64,000 nt of DNA from IDS-8 sp964424805 (GCA_964424805.1 CAYRKH010000008.1:1-64000); one strand, 5' to 3'. Shown: positions 8,555 to 17,195, counted from the stretch's first letter. The notes: a model not told the origin generated them from the sequence alone. Made by a program: numbers and translations.

Positions 8555-9382
8555 TCAGACGGCCGTGCGCATCCGCTCTTTGATGACGGCCAGGACCTCG
8601 TCCGGACGACGAGTCCACCAGTCGTCCCGCGACATGATCTCCACTTCGTAGAAACCTTCATAGCCGGTACGCTCTATCCAGGAGCGGATCAGCGGAATGT
8701 CGATGACGCCGTCTCCCATCATGCCGCGGTCGAGGAGCAGATCCTTCGTCGGCACGAGCCAGTCGCAGAGGTGGAACGCGAGAATTCGCTCGCGCCCCGC
8801 GCGTGCGATCTCGTGCTCGAGATCCGGGTCCCACCAGACGTGATAAACATCGACGGCGATGCCGACCCCGTCGCCCAGTTCATCGCAGAGATCGTTGGCC
8901 TGGGCCATGGTATTGATGCAGGCCCGGTCGGCGGCGTACATCGGGTGCAGCGGTTCGATGGCGAGGGGCATGGCCGCAGGCCGCGCGTATTCCAGCAAGG
9001 CCGCTATGCCGTCTTGCACCTGGCGACGCGCGCCGGCGAGATCCCTGGAGCCCTCCGGCATCCCGCCGGTCACCAGGATGAGGCAGTCGGCCCCGAGCGC
9101 GACGGCTTCGTCGACCGCCCGCCGGTTGTCGTCGATCACCTTCTGTGCCGCGACCCTGCTGCCGACCGGAAACATGCCGCCGCGGCACAGGCCCGTCACG
9201 CGCAAACCGGCCTCGCCGATATGCCGTACGACGCTGTCCAGGCCAGCGGCCTCGACCTGGTCGCGCCAGGGTGCAATTCCGGCGATGCCGTGACGCAGGC
9301 AGCCTTCGATAGCCTCGTGGAGGTCCCATTCCACTCGCACGGTCGCCGTGTTGAGCGAAACTTTCGACGCGTCGATCATCAT
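8555..9382 (-). CDS. sugar phosphate isomerase/epimerase-like TIM barrel
   Basis: Protein of 275 residues of the xylose isomerase-like (AP endonuclease 2) TIM-barrel family. Likely metal ligands are visible: Glu in LAIEPLHPMYA, Asp/His in VDVYHVWWDPD, His in AFHLCDW, and Glu in YEVEIMS. Family members isomerise or epimerise sugars, keto-sugars or inositol derivatives in the cytosol. It is the last gene of the six-gene operon, starting 1 base after the DUF993 stop. ATGATG gives two possible starts (9382 and 9379). Substrate not inferable from sequence. Confidence 0.85.
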   Translation of the reverse strand: MMIDASKVSLNTATVRVEWDLHEAIEGCLRHGIAGIAPWRDQVEAAGLDSVVRHIGEAGLRVTGLCRGGMFPVGSRVAAQKVIDDNRRAVDEAVALGADCLILVTGGMPEGSRDLAGARRQVQDGIAALLEYARPAAMPLAIEPLHPMYAADRACINTMAQANDLCDELGDGVGIAVDVYHVWWDPDLEHEIARAGRERILAFHLCDWLVPTKDLLLDRGMMGDGVIDIPLIRSWIERTGYEGFYEVEIMSRDDWWTRRPDEVLAVIKERMRTAV

Positions 9383-9383
9383 T

Positions 9384-10553
9384 TCATACTCCGATGCCGT
9401 ACGCCGCCATGACCCGGGCGGCGCGCTCCGCGGCGCGCGCGGGATCCTGGAGCAACCCGGCCTGGTCCGCCAGGCGGACCAGCGTGCTGAGGTGCAATGC
9501 CGAGCGCGCGCTCTCCTGGCCGCCGAGCAGCGTGAAATGGTCCTGGTGGCCGTTGAGGTAGGCCATGAAGACGACGCCGGTCTTGTAGAACCGGGTCGGG
9601 CTCTCGAATATGTGTCGCGACAGGGAAACCGTCGGCGCGAGAATGGCCTCGTACAGTTCCGGCTGGCCGCTGCCTAACGCCGCGAGCGCGGCGCTGGCGG
9701 CAGGCGCAATCGGGTCGAAAATCCCGAGGAGGGCGTCGGAGTAGCCTTGCTCGTCGCCGGCGATCAGTTCCGCATAGTTGAAGTCGTCGCCGGTATACAT
9801 CCGCACCCCGTCCGGCAAACGCCGGCGCATCGCGATCTCCTTCTCCGCGCTGAGGAGGGATATCTTGATCCCGTCGACCTTGGCGGCATGACGCCCGATG
9901 AGGTCGAGGCAGACTTCCATCGCGCGATCGTGGTCGGCGTAACCCCAGTAGCCGGCCAGGGCAGGATCGAAGTCCTCTCCCAGCCAGTGGAGGATGACCG
10001 GCTCGGTCACCTGCGACAGGATGTGGCCGTAGACCCGCAGGTAGTCCTCCGGGCCCTTCGCACAGGCGGCGAGTGCACGGCTCGCCATCACGATGATGCG
10101 TCCCCCGGCCGATTCCACCGCCTCGCATTGCTCGTCGTAGGCCGCGATGACGTCCTCCACGGTCTGCCCTGGCGCCGGCAGCAGGTGATCCGTTCCGGCT
10201 CCGCACGCGAGCAGTGCGCCGGCACCGAAATGACGCGCCTCCGCTACCGAACGCCGGATCAGCTCCAGCGCCGCCGGATAGGGCAGGCCCGTGCCGCGCT
10301 GGGCCGTGTCCATCGCCTCCGCGACGCCAAGCCCCAGGCCCCACAGGTAGCGGCGATAGGCCAACGTGGCGTCCCAGTCGATGGCGGCCTCCAGCATCGG
10401 GTCGGCAGCCGCCAGTGGATCGCGGACGACGTGAGCCGCGGCGTACGCCACGCGCGGCAGCGCGCCGTCGGACCGCTTCGGGAACGCCCTCGGCTCGGAG
10501 AGCGCGTAAAGCTCGACCGTTCCGCCGCCCGTGAGCAAAGGTACGCTGGTCAT
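9384..10553 (-). CDS. DUF993 family protein, dihydrodipicolinate synthase/aldolase-like
   Basis: Protein of 389 residues resembling DUF993, a divergent branch of the dihydrodipicolinate synthase/N-acetylneuraminate lyase class I aldolases. The segment KVDGIKISLLSAEKE places Lys230 where this fold carries its Schiff-base lysine (compare GIKEA in DapA), and EPVILHWLGE resembles a preceding barrel strand. It may cleave or form a carbon-carbon bond in a 2-keto acid. It lies 12 bases after the Gfo/Idh/MocA gene and 1 base before the isomerase gene, so the three probably act on one catabolite. It is not DapA: the context is catabolic and the protein is about 100 residues longer. Confidence 0.8.
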   Translation of the reverse strand: MTSVPLLTGGGTVELYALSEPRAFPKRSDGALPRVAYAAAHVVRDPLAAADPMLEAAIDWDATLAYRRYLWGLGLGVAEAMDTAQRGTGLPYPAALELIRRSVAEARHFGAGALLACGAGTDHLLPAPGQTVEDVIAAYDEQCEAVESAGGRIIVMASRALAACAKGPEDYLRVYGHILSQVTEPVILHWLGEDFDPALAGYWGYADHDRAMEVCLDLIGRHAAKVDGIKISLLSAEKEIAMRRRLPDGVRMYTGDDFNYAELIAGDEQGYSDALLGIFDPIAPAASAALAALGSGQPELYEAILAPTVSLSRHIFESPTRFYKTGVVFMAYLNGHQDHFTLLGGQESARSALHLSTLVRLADQAGLLQDPARAAERAARVMAAYGIGV

Positions 10554-10565
10554 GGAACGCGCCGC

Positions 10566-11717
10566 CTACAGGCGCAGTTCGGGCACGTCGAGCCAGCGCC
10601 GCTCGCGCCAGCTCCGGTGACCGAGTTCCGCAAGTTGCACGCCTTTGGCTCCCTCCAGCAGCGTGTACTGCCATGGCGCGTCCGCGACCACGTGCCGGAT
10701 GAACGCCTCCCACTGCGCTTTGAAACCGTTCTCGAAAACCCGGTGGTCCGGTAGCGCCTGCCAGTCCTCGAAGAAATCCAGGGTTTGGGGCTCGTCCGGG
10801 TTCCAGACCGGGCGCGGTGTATTGACCCGGTGCTGCACCAGGCACTGGTGCAGCCCCGCCACCGCGGATCCGTGAGTGCCGTCGACGTGGAAAGTAACGA
10901 GGTCGTCGCGGCGTACCCGGGTGCACCAGGAACTGTTGATCTGCGCGATCACCCCGCCGTCGAGCTCGAAGGTGGCGTAGGCGGCGTCGTCCGCGTCGGC
11001 GGCATACTCCCGGCCGCTTTCGTCATAGCGCCGCGGAACATGGGTGGCGCCGAGGCAGCTCACGGCTTTCACCGGCGCGATCACGTGATCGAGCACGTAG
11101 CGCCAGTGGCAAAGCATGTCGAGGATGATGCCGCCACCCTCCGCCTTGCGATAGTTCCAGCTCGGCCGCTGTGCCGCCCGCCAGTCGCCTTCGAACACCC
11201 AGTACCCGAATTCGCCGCGGACGGACAGGACCTGGCCGAAGAAACCGGAGTCGCGCAGTTCCTTGAGCTTCTGCAGGCCGGGCAGGTAGAGCTTGTCATG
11301 CACGACGCCGGTCTTGCTGCCGGCAGCGGCAGCGTGGCGTGCGACGGCCAGCGCGGTTTCAAGATCCTCCGCCACCGGCTTTTCACAGTAGACGTGCTTC
11401 CCGGCGTCGACCGCCTTCATGATGAGCCCGGCCCGATGCTGCGTCGAAGCCGCGTCGAAGAAAATCGCATCGTCACGATCGGCCAGCGCGGCGTCGAGAT
11501 CGTCGGTATAACGCTCGATGCCGAAGCGCCTGGCGAGCGCCGCTACTTTTTCCAGGTTGCGGCCCACCAGGATCGGATCCGGCACCACCCGGCGACCGTC
11601 GTCGAGCACCACGCCTCCCTGGTCACGGATCGCGCAGACCGAGCGCGCGAGATGCTGGTTCATGCCCATGCGGCCGGTCACGCCGTGCATGATGATGCCG
11701 AGACGTTGTTCTGTCAT
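10566..11717 (-). CDS. Gfo/Idh/MocA-family NAD(P)-dependent oxidoreductase
   Basis: About 383 residues. The N-terminal Rossmann fold carries GVTGRMGMNQH (12-22), and the family motif EKP is at 112-114 (HVYCEKPVAED). The C-terminal alpha/beta domain forms the substrate pocket. Members oxidise hydroxyls of sugars, inositols or their acids. ATG 11717 is chosen over the upstream in-frame TTG at 11741: AGAGAAG lies 7 bases before it and the Rossmann strand then begins a few residues in. It follows tctA by 42 bases, linking transport to the first oxidation step (inference). Confidence 0.88.
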   Translation of the reverse strand: MTEQRLGIIMHGVTGRMGMNQHLARSVCAIRDQGGVVLDDGRRVVPDPILVGRNLEKVAALARRFGIERYTDDLDAALADRDDAIFFDAASTQHRAGLIMKAVDAGKHVYCEKPVAEDLETALAVARHAAAAGSKTGVVHDKLYLPGLQKLKELRDSGFFGQVLSVRGEFGYWVFEGDWRAAQRPSWNYRKAEGGGIILDMLCHWRYVLDHVIAPVKAVSCLGATHVPRRYDESGREYAADADDAAYATFELDGGVIAQINSSWCTRVRRDDLVTFHVDGTHGSAVAGLHQCLVQHRVNTPRPVWNPDEPQTLDFFEDWQALPDHRVFENGFKAQWEAFIRHVVADAPWQYTLLEGAKGVQLAELGHRSWRERRWLDVPELRL

Positions 11718-11759
11718 ATGGATTCTTCTCTTCGTAATCAACCGTCGACGAGTTTTTGG

Positions 11760-13298
11760 TCACGTCGTTCCGGGTTTCCGCAGCACCCATTTGAACGGCA
11801 GGGTGACCAGTTGCCGTGTTCGGTCGAAACTCAGGACCAGCGTAGCCACGCACAGAAGGATCAGGGCCGCACAAATGGGCCGTTCGAGGTAGAACAGGAT
11901 GTCGCCCTCGCTGATCACGAGCGAGCGGCGGAGATTCTTGTCGAGGATATCGCCGAGGATGATGCCGAGGATCAACGGCGCCATCGGGTAGTCCATGCGG
12001 CGGAGAAAATAGCCGATCAAACCAAAGGCAACCATCACCCACACATCGAAAAGACGTTGCTCGAGCGCGTAGCTGCCGACCACGCAGAGGACGAAAATGA
12101 CCGGCATCAGCCGTTCGCGCGGGATCATGAGGACTTTCAGGAGCAGCGGTGTGAGCAGTATCCCGAGGACGAGCATGGCCGCGGCCGCCAGGAGCATCAT
12201 GATGGCGAGCTCATACACCAGCGTGGGGGACTCGATCATGACCATCGGCCCGGGCTGCACCCCGTGCAGAACCATGGCCGCCAGCAGCACGGCCGTCGGC
12301 GCCGAACCCGGAATGCCGAAGGTGAGGACCGGAATGAGCGCTCCGGGAGGCGCGGCGCTGTTGCCGGTTTCCGCCGCCATCAAGCCCTCGACCGATCCTT
12401 TGCCGAACTTGTCCTTCTCCTTCGATGCCCGGCGTGCCGCCCCGTAGGACACCCAGGCGCCGACGTCCTCACCGACTCCGGGAATGACCCCGACGAAAGT
12501 TCCGATAAGCCCGGAGCGCACGATCGTGCGCTTGTACTGCAGAACGTGACGCGGGTTCGGGATCACTTCCGACAGGCGCGTCGAGGCCTGGAGGACCTCC
12601 GCTTTGGGCATCGCCATCGCGGTAATGACTTCTGAAAACCCGAAAGCCCCCACCATCGCGGGAATGAGACCGATGCCCGCCTGCAGCTCCGTCAGCCCGA
12701 AGGTAAAGCGATCCGTCATGTAAAGCTGTTCCTGGCCAACCATGGCCACGGCGAGGCCGAGGAACCCCGCGATCCAGCCCTTGACAGCGTCTTCGGGCGC
12801 GGTGAGCTGCCCGGAGATCAGGATGCCGAACAGTGCCAGCAGGAAGAATTCGTGGGACTGGAAGTGAAGCGTGTATTCCGCGAGGACCGGAGCGACGGTC
12901 AGGAGAAACAGGATTCCGACCGCGGTACCGAGGAACGAGGCGGAAGTTGCCACGCCCAGCGCCTCCCCGGCGCGACGGCGTCGCGCCAGCGGATAGCCGT
13001 CGAGGACGGTCGCGGCACTGGCCGGCGTACCCGGGATATTGAGCAGGATCGCGCTGCGGCTGCCGCCGTAGATAGCCCCCACGTACAGGGAGATCAGTAC
13101 GACGAGTGCCACATCGCGGTCCAGTTGGTAGGTGAGCGTCGCGCACAACGCGAGGCCCATGGTGGCCGTCAAACCCGGCAGTATCCCGATGCAAATGCCT
13201 GCCAGCGTACCGACAAGAACGTAGAGCAGCGTTGTCGGGGTGGCCAGGGCCGCGAAGGCCAGGCCGATGTTCCCGAGCGTATCTGCAAGGTAGTCCAT
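11760..13298 (-). CDS. tctA: tripartite tricarboxylate transporter, large membrane subunit TctA
   Basis: Protein of 512 residues with about 10-12 membrane segments, the usual TctA length. Signature segments are GILPGLTATMGLAL near the N-terminus, NIPGTPASAATVLDGYPLA near 90, and GVIPGVGEDVGAWVSYG in the second half. With TctB and the periplasmic TctC it forms a sodium- or proton-driven uptake system for carboxylates. It starts 21 bases after tctB. The substrate is likely an organic or sugar acid, judging from the downstream enzymes. Confidence 0.93.
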   Translation of the reverse strand: MDYLADTLGNIGLAFAALATPTTLLYVLVGTLAGICIGILPGLTATMGLALCATLTYQLDRDVALVVLISLYVGAIYGGSRSAILLNIPGTPASAATVLDGYPLARRRRAGEALGVATSASFLGTAVGILFLLTVAPVLAEYTLHFQSHEFFLLALFGILISGQLTAPEDAVKGWIAGFLGLAVAMVGQEQLYMTDRFTFGLTELQAGIGLIPAMVGAFGFSEVITAMAMPKAEVLQASTRLSEVIPNPRHVLQYKRTIVRSGLIGTFVGVIPGVGEDVGAWVSYGAARRASKEKDKFGKGSVEGLMAAETGNSAAPPGALIPVLTFGIPGSAPTAVLLAAMVLHGVQPGPMVMIESPTLVYELAIMMLLAAAAMLVLGILLTPLLLKVLMIPRERLMPVIFVLCVVGSYALEQRLFDVWVMVAFGLIGYFLRRMDYPMAPLILGIILGDILDKNLRRSLVISEGDILFYLERPICAALILLCVATLVLSFDRTRQLVTLPFKWVLRKPGTT

Positions 13299-13319
13299 GA
13301 ATCGGCTGCGTGTGTGGGC

Positions 13320-13850
13320 CTAGGGCAGGGTGACGAAGAACCAGCGTTCGAAAACGAAGCTCACGGCGATGCTGATGGCGACAGCGAACATCGCCGCACT
13401 CACCCATCGCGGAAGCCGACCGGCGCGCCGTTCGGGCATGTTCCACTCGGCAATGACGATGAACGCGAAAACGAAGAGAGCCGTGCCCAGGCTGAACGGA
13501 ACTTTCCAGCCGCCAATCTGCAGGCCGATCAGCACGACGCCATAGAGGGTGCAACCTGCCGCGGTCATTAGCGCGACCCGCGGATTGATCGAGTCATCGA
13601 CTTCCCTCGGCGGGCGCTGACGCAGCCAGGTAAGGGCAGCCCGGGCTGATCGGGCCATCAACGTCGCGCCGAGTGTGCCGATAATGATGCCCAGCATGAC
13701 GGGCACCCGGCCGGGCTCGCCGCCTGCTTCGATGAATCCTCCGGCACCGGGCATGCCGAACCCCTCGACGGCCATGTAGAGGCCGAACGCGCAGAATGCG
13801 ACTCCCTGCAGGAAGTCGTTACGCGCCCGGCGAGGGTGAACCTGGTTCAT
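13320..13850 (-). CDS. tctB: tripartite tricarboxylate transporter, small membrane subunit TctB
   Basis: Protein of 176 residues with four hydrophobic segments (FLQGVAFCAFGLYMAVEG, VPVMLGIIIGTLGATLMA, VALMTAAGCTLYGVVLIGL, WVSAAMFAVAISIAVSFVF), the TctB layout. It helps assemble TctA in the inner membrane. Gene order tctC-tctB-tctA on the minus strand is typical; gaps are 26 bases to tctC and 21 to tctA. Confidence 0.9.
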   Translation of the reverse strand: MNQVHPRRARNDFLQGVAFCAFGLYMAVEGFGMPGAGGFIEAGGEPGRVPVMLGIIIGTLGATLMARSARAALTWLRQRPPREVDDSINPRVALMTAAGCTLYGVVLIGLQIGGWKVPFSLGTALFVFAFIVIAEWNMPERRAGRLPRWVSAAMFAVAISIAVSFVFERWFFVTLP

Positions 13851-13876
13851 CGGGATGCGGGCAGGTTAGGAGCGCG

Positions 13877-14872
13877 TCAGGGCCGCGGAATTCCTACATC
13901 AGCGGGGCTGACCTTGCTCATGCCGCCCTGGTGTAGCTGCCATGCGTATACGCGAGTGGCGGGAAACACCTGCTCATAGGCCGCCTCGCCGCGCATCACG
14001 TCCACCGTCAGCCCTTTTGATTCGGCATACTTTTTCAGCCTGGAAGAGTGCGGCATCTGCGTGTCCCAGATGTCGTTCATGGTGTCGATCACGGCGGCAG
14101 GCGTCCCTTTCGGCGCCCATATTCCGAAGTGGACGGCCGCGGTCATGATGTCCGGCAGGCTGGCCGTGAGTGGCGGAATGGTCCCGACCCCGGCGACGGA
14201 AACCGCCGTCGGGGTGAATGCACCCAGCGGTTTGAGGCGGCCCGCCCGCAGCATCTCGTACTGGTCGGAAACGAGCTGCGTCGTGAGGGCGGTCTCTCCG
14301 GAAATCGTCGCCAGGACGGCTGAATTGCCGCCGTCGTAGCTCAGCATCTTGTATTCGCCGCCCGCAACGGCTTTCAGCGACTCGGCCGAAGCGCCCCCTG
14401 CAGAGTTGATGCCGCCGGTGGCAATGGTGACGGTATCCGGCCGCGAGTGCATCGCCTGGACGACGTCGTCGACGGAATTGAACCGAGAAGAGGGGTTGGC
14501 GGACAGGATCGTATAGTTCGATACCGCGAGGTAAAGATGCCAGTCCTTCAGATGAGTCTCGACGGAGCCGGTGACCGCGTACGTCCCGAGATCCTTCGTG
14601 GCGCCGGCTGCCCAGGTGTAGCCGTCCCGATCCGCGAGCAGCGCTGCCTTGGTGCCCACCGCGCCTGCGCCGCCGGGCTGATTGACCACGATCACCTTCT
14701 GCTTTAACGCTTCGCCGAGTTCCACGGCGAGGATCCGGATCAGTTGGTCGGTGGAGCCGCCGGCACTCCAGGGTACGATGATTCGTACCGGCTTTTCCGG
14801 TTGCCATTCGGCGTGCGCCGGGAAGGCAAGGCCCAGGGTCATCGAGAGAACAGCCGGCAACCAGGATCGCAT
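13877..14872 (-). CDS. tctC: tripartite tricarboxylate transporter substrate-binding protein TctC (Bug family)
   Basis: About 331 residues with a signal peptide (MRSWLPAVLSMTLGLAFPAHA) and the Bug/TctC fold: KPVRIIVPWSAGGSTDQLIR after the signal, VVNQPGGAGAVGT near 65, and FGIWAPKGTPAAVIDTMN late. It captures a carboxylate in the periplasm and delivers it to TctAB. ATG 14872 is set by GGAGG 6 bases upstream. It is the promoter-proximal gene of the six-gene operon, and the candidate repressor operator lies 22-51 bases ahead of its start. Confidence 0.92.
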   Translation of the reverse strand: MRSWLPAVLSMTLGLAFPAHAEWQPEKPVRIIVPWSAGGSTDQLIRILAVELGEALKQKVIVVNQPGGAGAVGTKAALLADRDGYTWAAGATKDLGTYAVTGSVETHLKDWHLYLAVSNYTILSANPSSRFNSVDDVVQAMHSRPDTVTIATGGINSAGGASAESLKAVAGGEYKMLSYDGGNSAVLATISGETALTTQLVSDQYEMLRAGRLKPLGAFTPTAVSVAGVGTIPPLTASLPDIMTAAVHFGIWAPKGTPAAVIDTMNDIWDTQMPHSSRLKKYAESKGLTVDVMRGEAAYEQVFPATRVYAWQLHQGGMSKVSPADVGIPRP

Positions 14873-14894
14873 GAGTAGCCTCCAAAGCAGCACC

Positions 14895-14923
14895 GGTTAC
14901 ATTAAGTAACCAGAAGGTTACTT
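14895..14923. promoter_or_regulatory. TetR-type operator: perfect 8-bp-arm palindrome plus a third half-site
   Basis: AAGTAACC-AGAA-GGTTACTT (14904-14923) is a perfect 20-base inverted repeat. An additional GGTTAC at 14895-14900 pairs with GTAACC 14906-14911, so three half-sites overlap. For the minus-strand operon this covers the -10 and start region, where a repressor would block transcription. The tetR gene directly upstream (15037-15672) is the obvious candidate binder. Confidence 0.7.
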
Positions 14924-14949
14924 TAGCAAAGGGGGTTCGCCCGTAGCAA
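14920..14949 (-). promoter_or_regulatory. sigma70-like promoter of the tctCBA operon
   Basis: On the minus strand TTGCTA (14949-14944) is followed by an 18-base spacer and TAAAGT (14925-14920). The -10 overlaps one arm of the palindromic operator. Each hexamer matches consensus at four of six positions. Confidence 0.45.
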
Positions 14950-14990
14950 GAGAATGTTGCACCTTTCGATCATCCGCTGGAGGGTTCGGG

Positions 14991-15025
14991 AAAAACCTCG
15001 CGTGACCGCCGGACCTCCGGTCACG
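14991..15025 (-). terminator. candidate terminator after tetR
   Basis: CGTGACCG (15001-15008) pairs with CGGTCACG (15018-15025); on the minus strand the hairpin is followed five bases later by five T (14995-14991). A second CGGTCACG copy at 15034-15041 inside the tetR end offers an alternative stem. This would separate tetR from the operon promoter. Confidence 0.4.
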
Positions 15026-15036
15026 TTGGGCGGCGG

Positions 15037-15672
15037 TCACGCCGGTGAGTCATTCTTGTTCATCAGGTAACCCAGGATGACCTCTGTAATGTGCTCCTGC
15101 CGTACCTTGATCGCACGCCGCGTCATCAGGTTGCGCGAGAAAATCGTGCCGAGCGTGACTGAATTGGACAGGTAGAAATAGGCCAGTCCCGCTATCGAGA
15201 TGTAGAGCTGGACCGGGTCCACCCCGGACCGGAAGGTTCCGTCGGCCGCACCGCGTTCGATGACCTCACGGATGTAATCGACCATGGGCACGTGAAGCTC
15301 GAGGATTTTGGACGAACGACGGATGTAGCGCGCACCGTGCAGGTTCTCGTTGTTCAGGAGGCGCATGAACTCGGGGTGGTCCACAAAATACTGGAAGGTG
15401 AAGTGGATGAGTTGCCGGACCGCATCCACGGGAGGGGAAGCGCCCAGGTCGAGCTCGCGTTCGGCGGTCCTGATTCCTTCGTAGGCCTTCTCCATCACGG
15501 CCACGTAAAGCGCCTCTTTGTCGCCGAAATAGTGGTACAGCATGCGCTTGTTGATGTTTGCGCGTGCGGCGATCGTGTCCACGCGCGCGCCGCTGAGCCC
15601 TTTATCGGCGAACTCCACCGTGGCGGCATCGAGAATTCGTTGGGAGGTCCGTTCCGGGTTGCGCTTGGCCAT
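15037..15672 (-). CDS. TetR/AcrR-family transcriptional regulator
   Basis: Protein of 211 residues. The N-terminal helix-turn-helix (about 10-58) contains RILDAATVEFADKGLSG and NKRMLYHYFGDKEALYVAV. The C-terminal part is a ligand-binding helical bundle similar to the RutR/NicS-like TetR_C group (FTFQYFVDHPEFMRLLNNEN). It lies 165 bases upstream of tctC on the same strand, and the palindrome in that gap is probably its operator. By analogy the inducer would be the transported compound or a catabolic intermediate. Confidence 0.92.
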   Translation of the reverse strand: MAKRNPERTSQRILDAATVEFADKGLSGARVDTIAARANINKRMLYHYFGDKEALYVAVMEKAYEGIRTAERELDLGASPPVDAVRQLIHFTFQYFVDHPEFMRLLNNENLHGARYIRRSSKILELHVPMVDYIREVIERGAADGTFRSGVDPVQLYISIAGLAYFYLSNSVTLGTIFSRNLMTRRAIKVRQEHITEVILGYLMNKNDSPA

Positions 15673-15826
15673 TGAGCATCTCGCTTGCGTCGAGCATCAG
15701 GTACAGTATTTCCCCGGTGCTTCGTCCGGGGCTGGAGTTCGTCGTCTCGAGCCCCGTGAGGGAGACAATCTTACGAGGTCTCGAGCAGTGGAAGAAGGCA
15801 GCGAAGAAGACCGGCGTGCGGTTCGC

Positions 15827-17056
15827 ATGTCCTTGAGCGAGTCGCGCCAGCGCCTGTTCGAGGTGCTGCTCGCAGCGCTCCATGCCGTAAACGGACGCCA
15901 CCGCGTGCACGATGCGCTCGCCGCGCAGCCGGTTTCCGGTCCCGTGTACCTGGTCGCGTTCGGCAAAGCGGCTTGCGCAATGGCGCTCGGCGCGCGCGAT
16001 GCGCTCGGTCGTCGTATCGTGGACGCGTTCGTCGCCACCAAGTACGGGCATGCGGAACCGCTGCCCTGGCCGGTGCTGGAAGCGGCCCACCCGGTGCCGG
16101 ACGAGGGCAGCCTGGTGGCCGGCGCGGCACTTCTTCGTTTCATCGAACGCATTCCGCCGTCGGCCCGGGTGCTCGTGCTGCTTTCAGGCGGCGCGTCGGC
16201 GCTCGTCGAGCAGCTTCCGTCGGGCGCGACGCTTGAAACCTTGCAACGTTTGAACGAGTGGCTGCTTGCCTCCGGGCGCGATATCGCGGCCATGAACCGT
16301 ATCCGCAAGCGCTTGTCGCTGCTAAAGGGCGGCCGGCTCGCCCGGCTGCTCGCGCCACGTCCCGTCACCTGCCTCGCCATTTCGGACGTTTCGAACGACG
16401 ATCCGCGCTTCATCGGCAGCGGGCCCCTGGTTGCCGATGCGAGCATCGCCGAGGAGCCGTTCGACGACGCGCCGCCTGCGGTGCGGGCAGCGCTTCTCGC
16501 TGCACCCCCTGTGCCGCCACCCGGAGATCCGTGTTTCGCCCGCGTACGTTTCAGGATCGTCGCAAGGCTCGACGATGCCAGGCACGCCGCTGCGCAGGCG
16601 GCAATCGCGCGCGGCTGGCGAACGGCAATACACGGAGAGTTCATCGCCGGTGAGGCGACAGAGGCGGGCGTGGAACTCGCACAGCGCGTGCTTGCTTCAG
16701 CACCGAACACGCTTCACGTCTGGGGTGGCGAAACGACGGTGCGCCTCCCCCTCAGCCCCGGCCGCGGCGGGCGTAACCAGAGCCTGGCGCTGGCCGCTGC
16801 GCGTGCGCTCAGCGGTGCCCGAGGCGTGCTGCTGCTCGCCAGCGGAACCGATGGCACCGACGGTCCGACGGACGACGCCGGCGCGCTCGTCGACGGCGGT
16901 ACGATCGAGCGTGGGGAGCAGGCGGGCCTCGACGCGGGCCGCGCGCTTGCCCGCGCCGATGCGGGAAGCTTTCTCGAGGCGAGCGGCGACCTGGTCCGGA
17001 CCGGCCCGACGGGCACCAACGTCATGGACCTGGTGCTTGGAATAAGGGTGGAGTAA
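15827..17056 (+). CDS. glycerate 2-kinase (MOFRL family)
   Basis: About 409 residues, the usual GckA/TtuD size. N-terminal DUF4147 part: YLVAFGKAACAMALGA, VLLSGGASALVEQLPSG and AAMNRIRKRLSLLKGGRLA. The C-terminal MOFRL domain has GRGGRNQSLALAAARAL, ASGTDGTDGPTDDAGAL and GTNVMDLVLGI. It phosphorylates D-glycerate to 2-phosphoglycerate with ATP, the last step of hydroxypyruvate/tartronate semialdehyde catabolism. The frame is open far upstream through tetR antisense; ATG 15827 is chosen because family homology begins there, with in-frame GTG 15788 as an alternative. It diverges from the tctCBA operon, and glycerate could be that pathway's product (inference). Confidence 0.9.
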   Translation: MSLSESRQRLFEVLLAALHAVNGRHRVHDALAAQPVSGPVYLVAFGKAACAMALGARDALGRRIVDAFVATKYGHAEPLPWPVLEAAHPVPDEGSLVAGAALLRFIERIPPSARVLVLLSGGASALVEQLPSGATLETLQRLNEWLLASGRDIAAMNRIRKRLSLLKGGRLARLLAPRPVTCLAISDVSNDDPRFIGSGPLVADASIAEEPFDDAPPAVRAALLAAPPVPPPGDPCFARVRFRIVARLDDARHAAAQAAIARGWRTAIHGEFIAGEATEAGVELAQRVLASAPNTLHVWGGETTVRLPLSPGRGGRNQSLALAAARALSGARGVLLLASGTDGTDGPTDDAGALVDGGTIERGEQAGLDAGRALARADAGSFLEASGDLVRTGPTGTNVMDLVLGIRVE

Positions 17057-17128
17057 CCGCGGGTCGAACCCTTCGGCAGGCCATTCCGCGCTGCGCACTA
17101 AGTAAGAATATCGTGTCGCCACGGCTTG

Positions 17129-17166
17129 TTTTTCGAAACAACATTCTGCCGCCCCCGCGCTAAGAT
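17129..17166 (+). promoter_or_regulatory. weaker third copy of the shared promoter box
   Basis: TTTTTC (17129-17134) lies exactly 32 bases before a -10-like TAAGAT (17161-17166), the same distance as TTTTTC/TTATTC to the -10 in the copies at 6070 and 20684. An ACAACATTCTG follows at 17138-17148. The upstream ACAAAT box is not conserved; an AGAATAT is seen near 17105. Confidence 0.28.
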
Positions 17167-17195
17167 TGCGCAGGTTTTGCTTTACCTGGTGAGTT

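Noticed and set aside
9384..10553. dapA (dihydrodipicolinate synthase proper)
   Set aside because: The protein is about 100 residues longer, the sequence fits DUF993, and the neighbours are a transporter and sugar enzymes, not lysine genes.
10785..12635. 616-codon plus-strand frame across the oxidoreductase and tctA genes
   Set aside because: His/Arg/Asp-rich shadow with no family motifs; both minus-strand genes are well supported.
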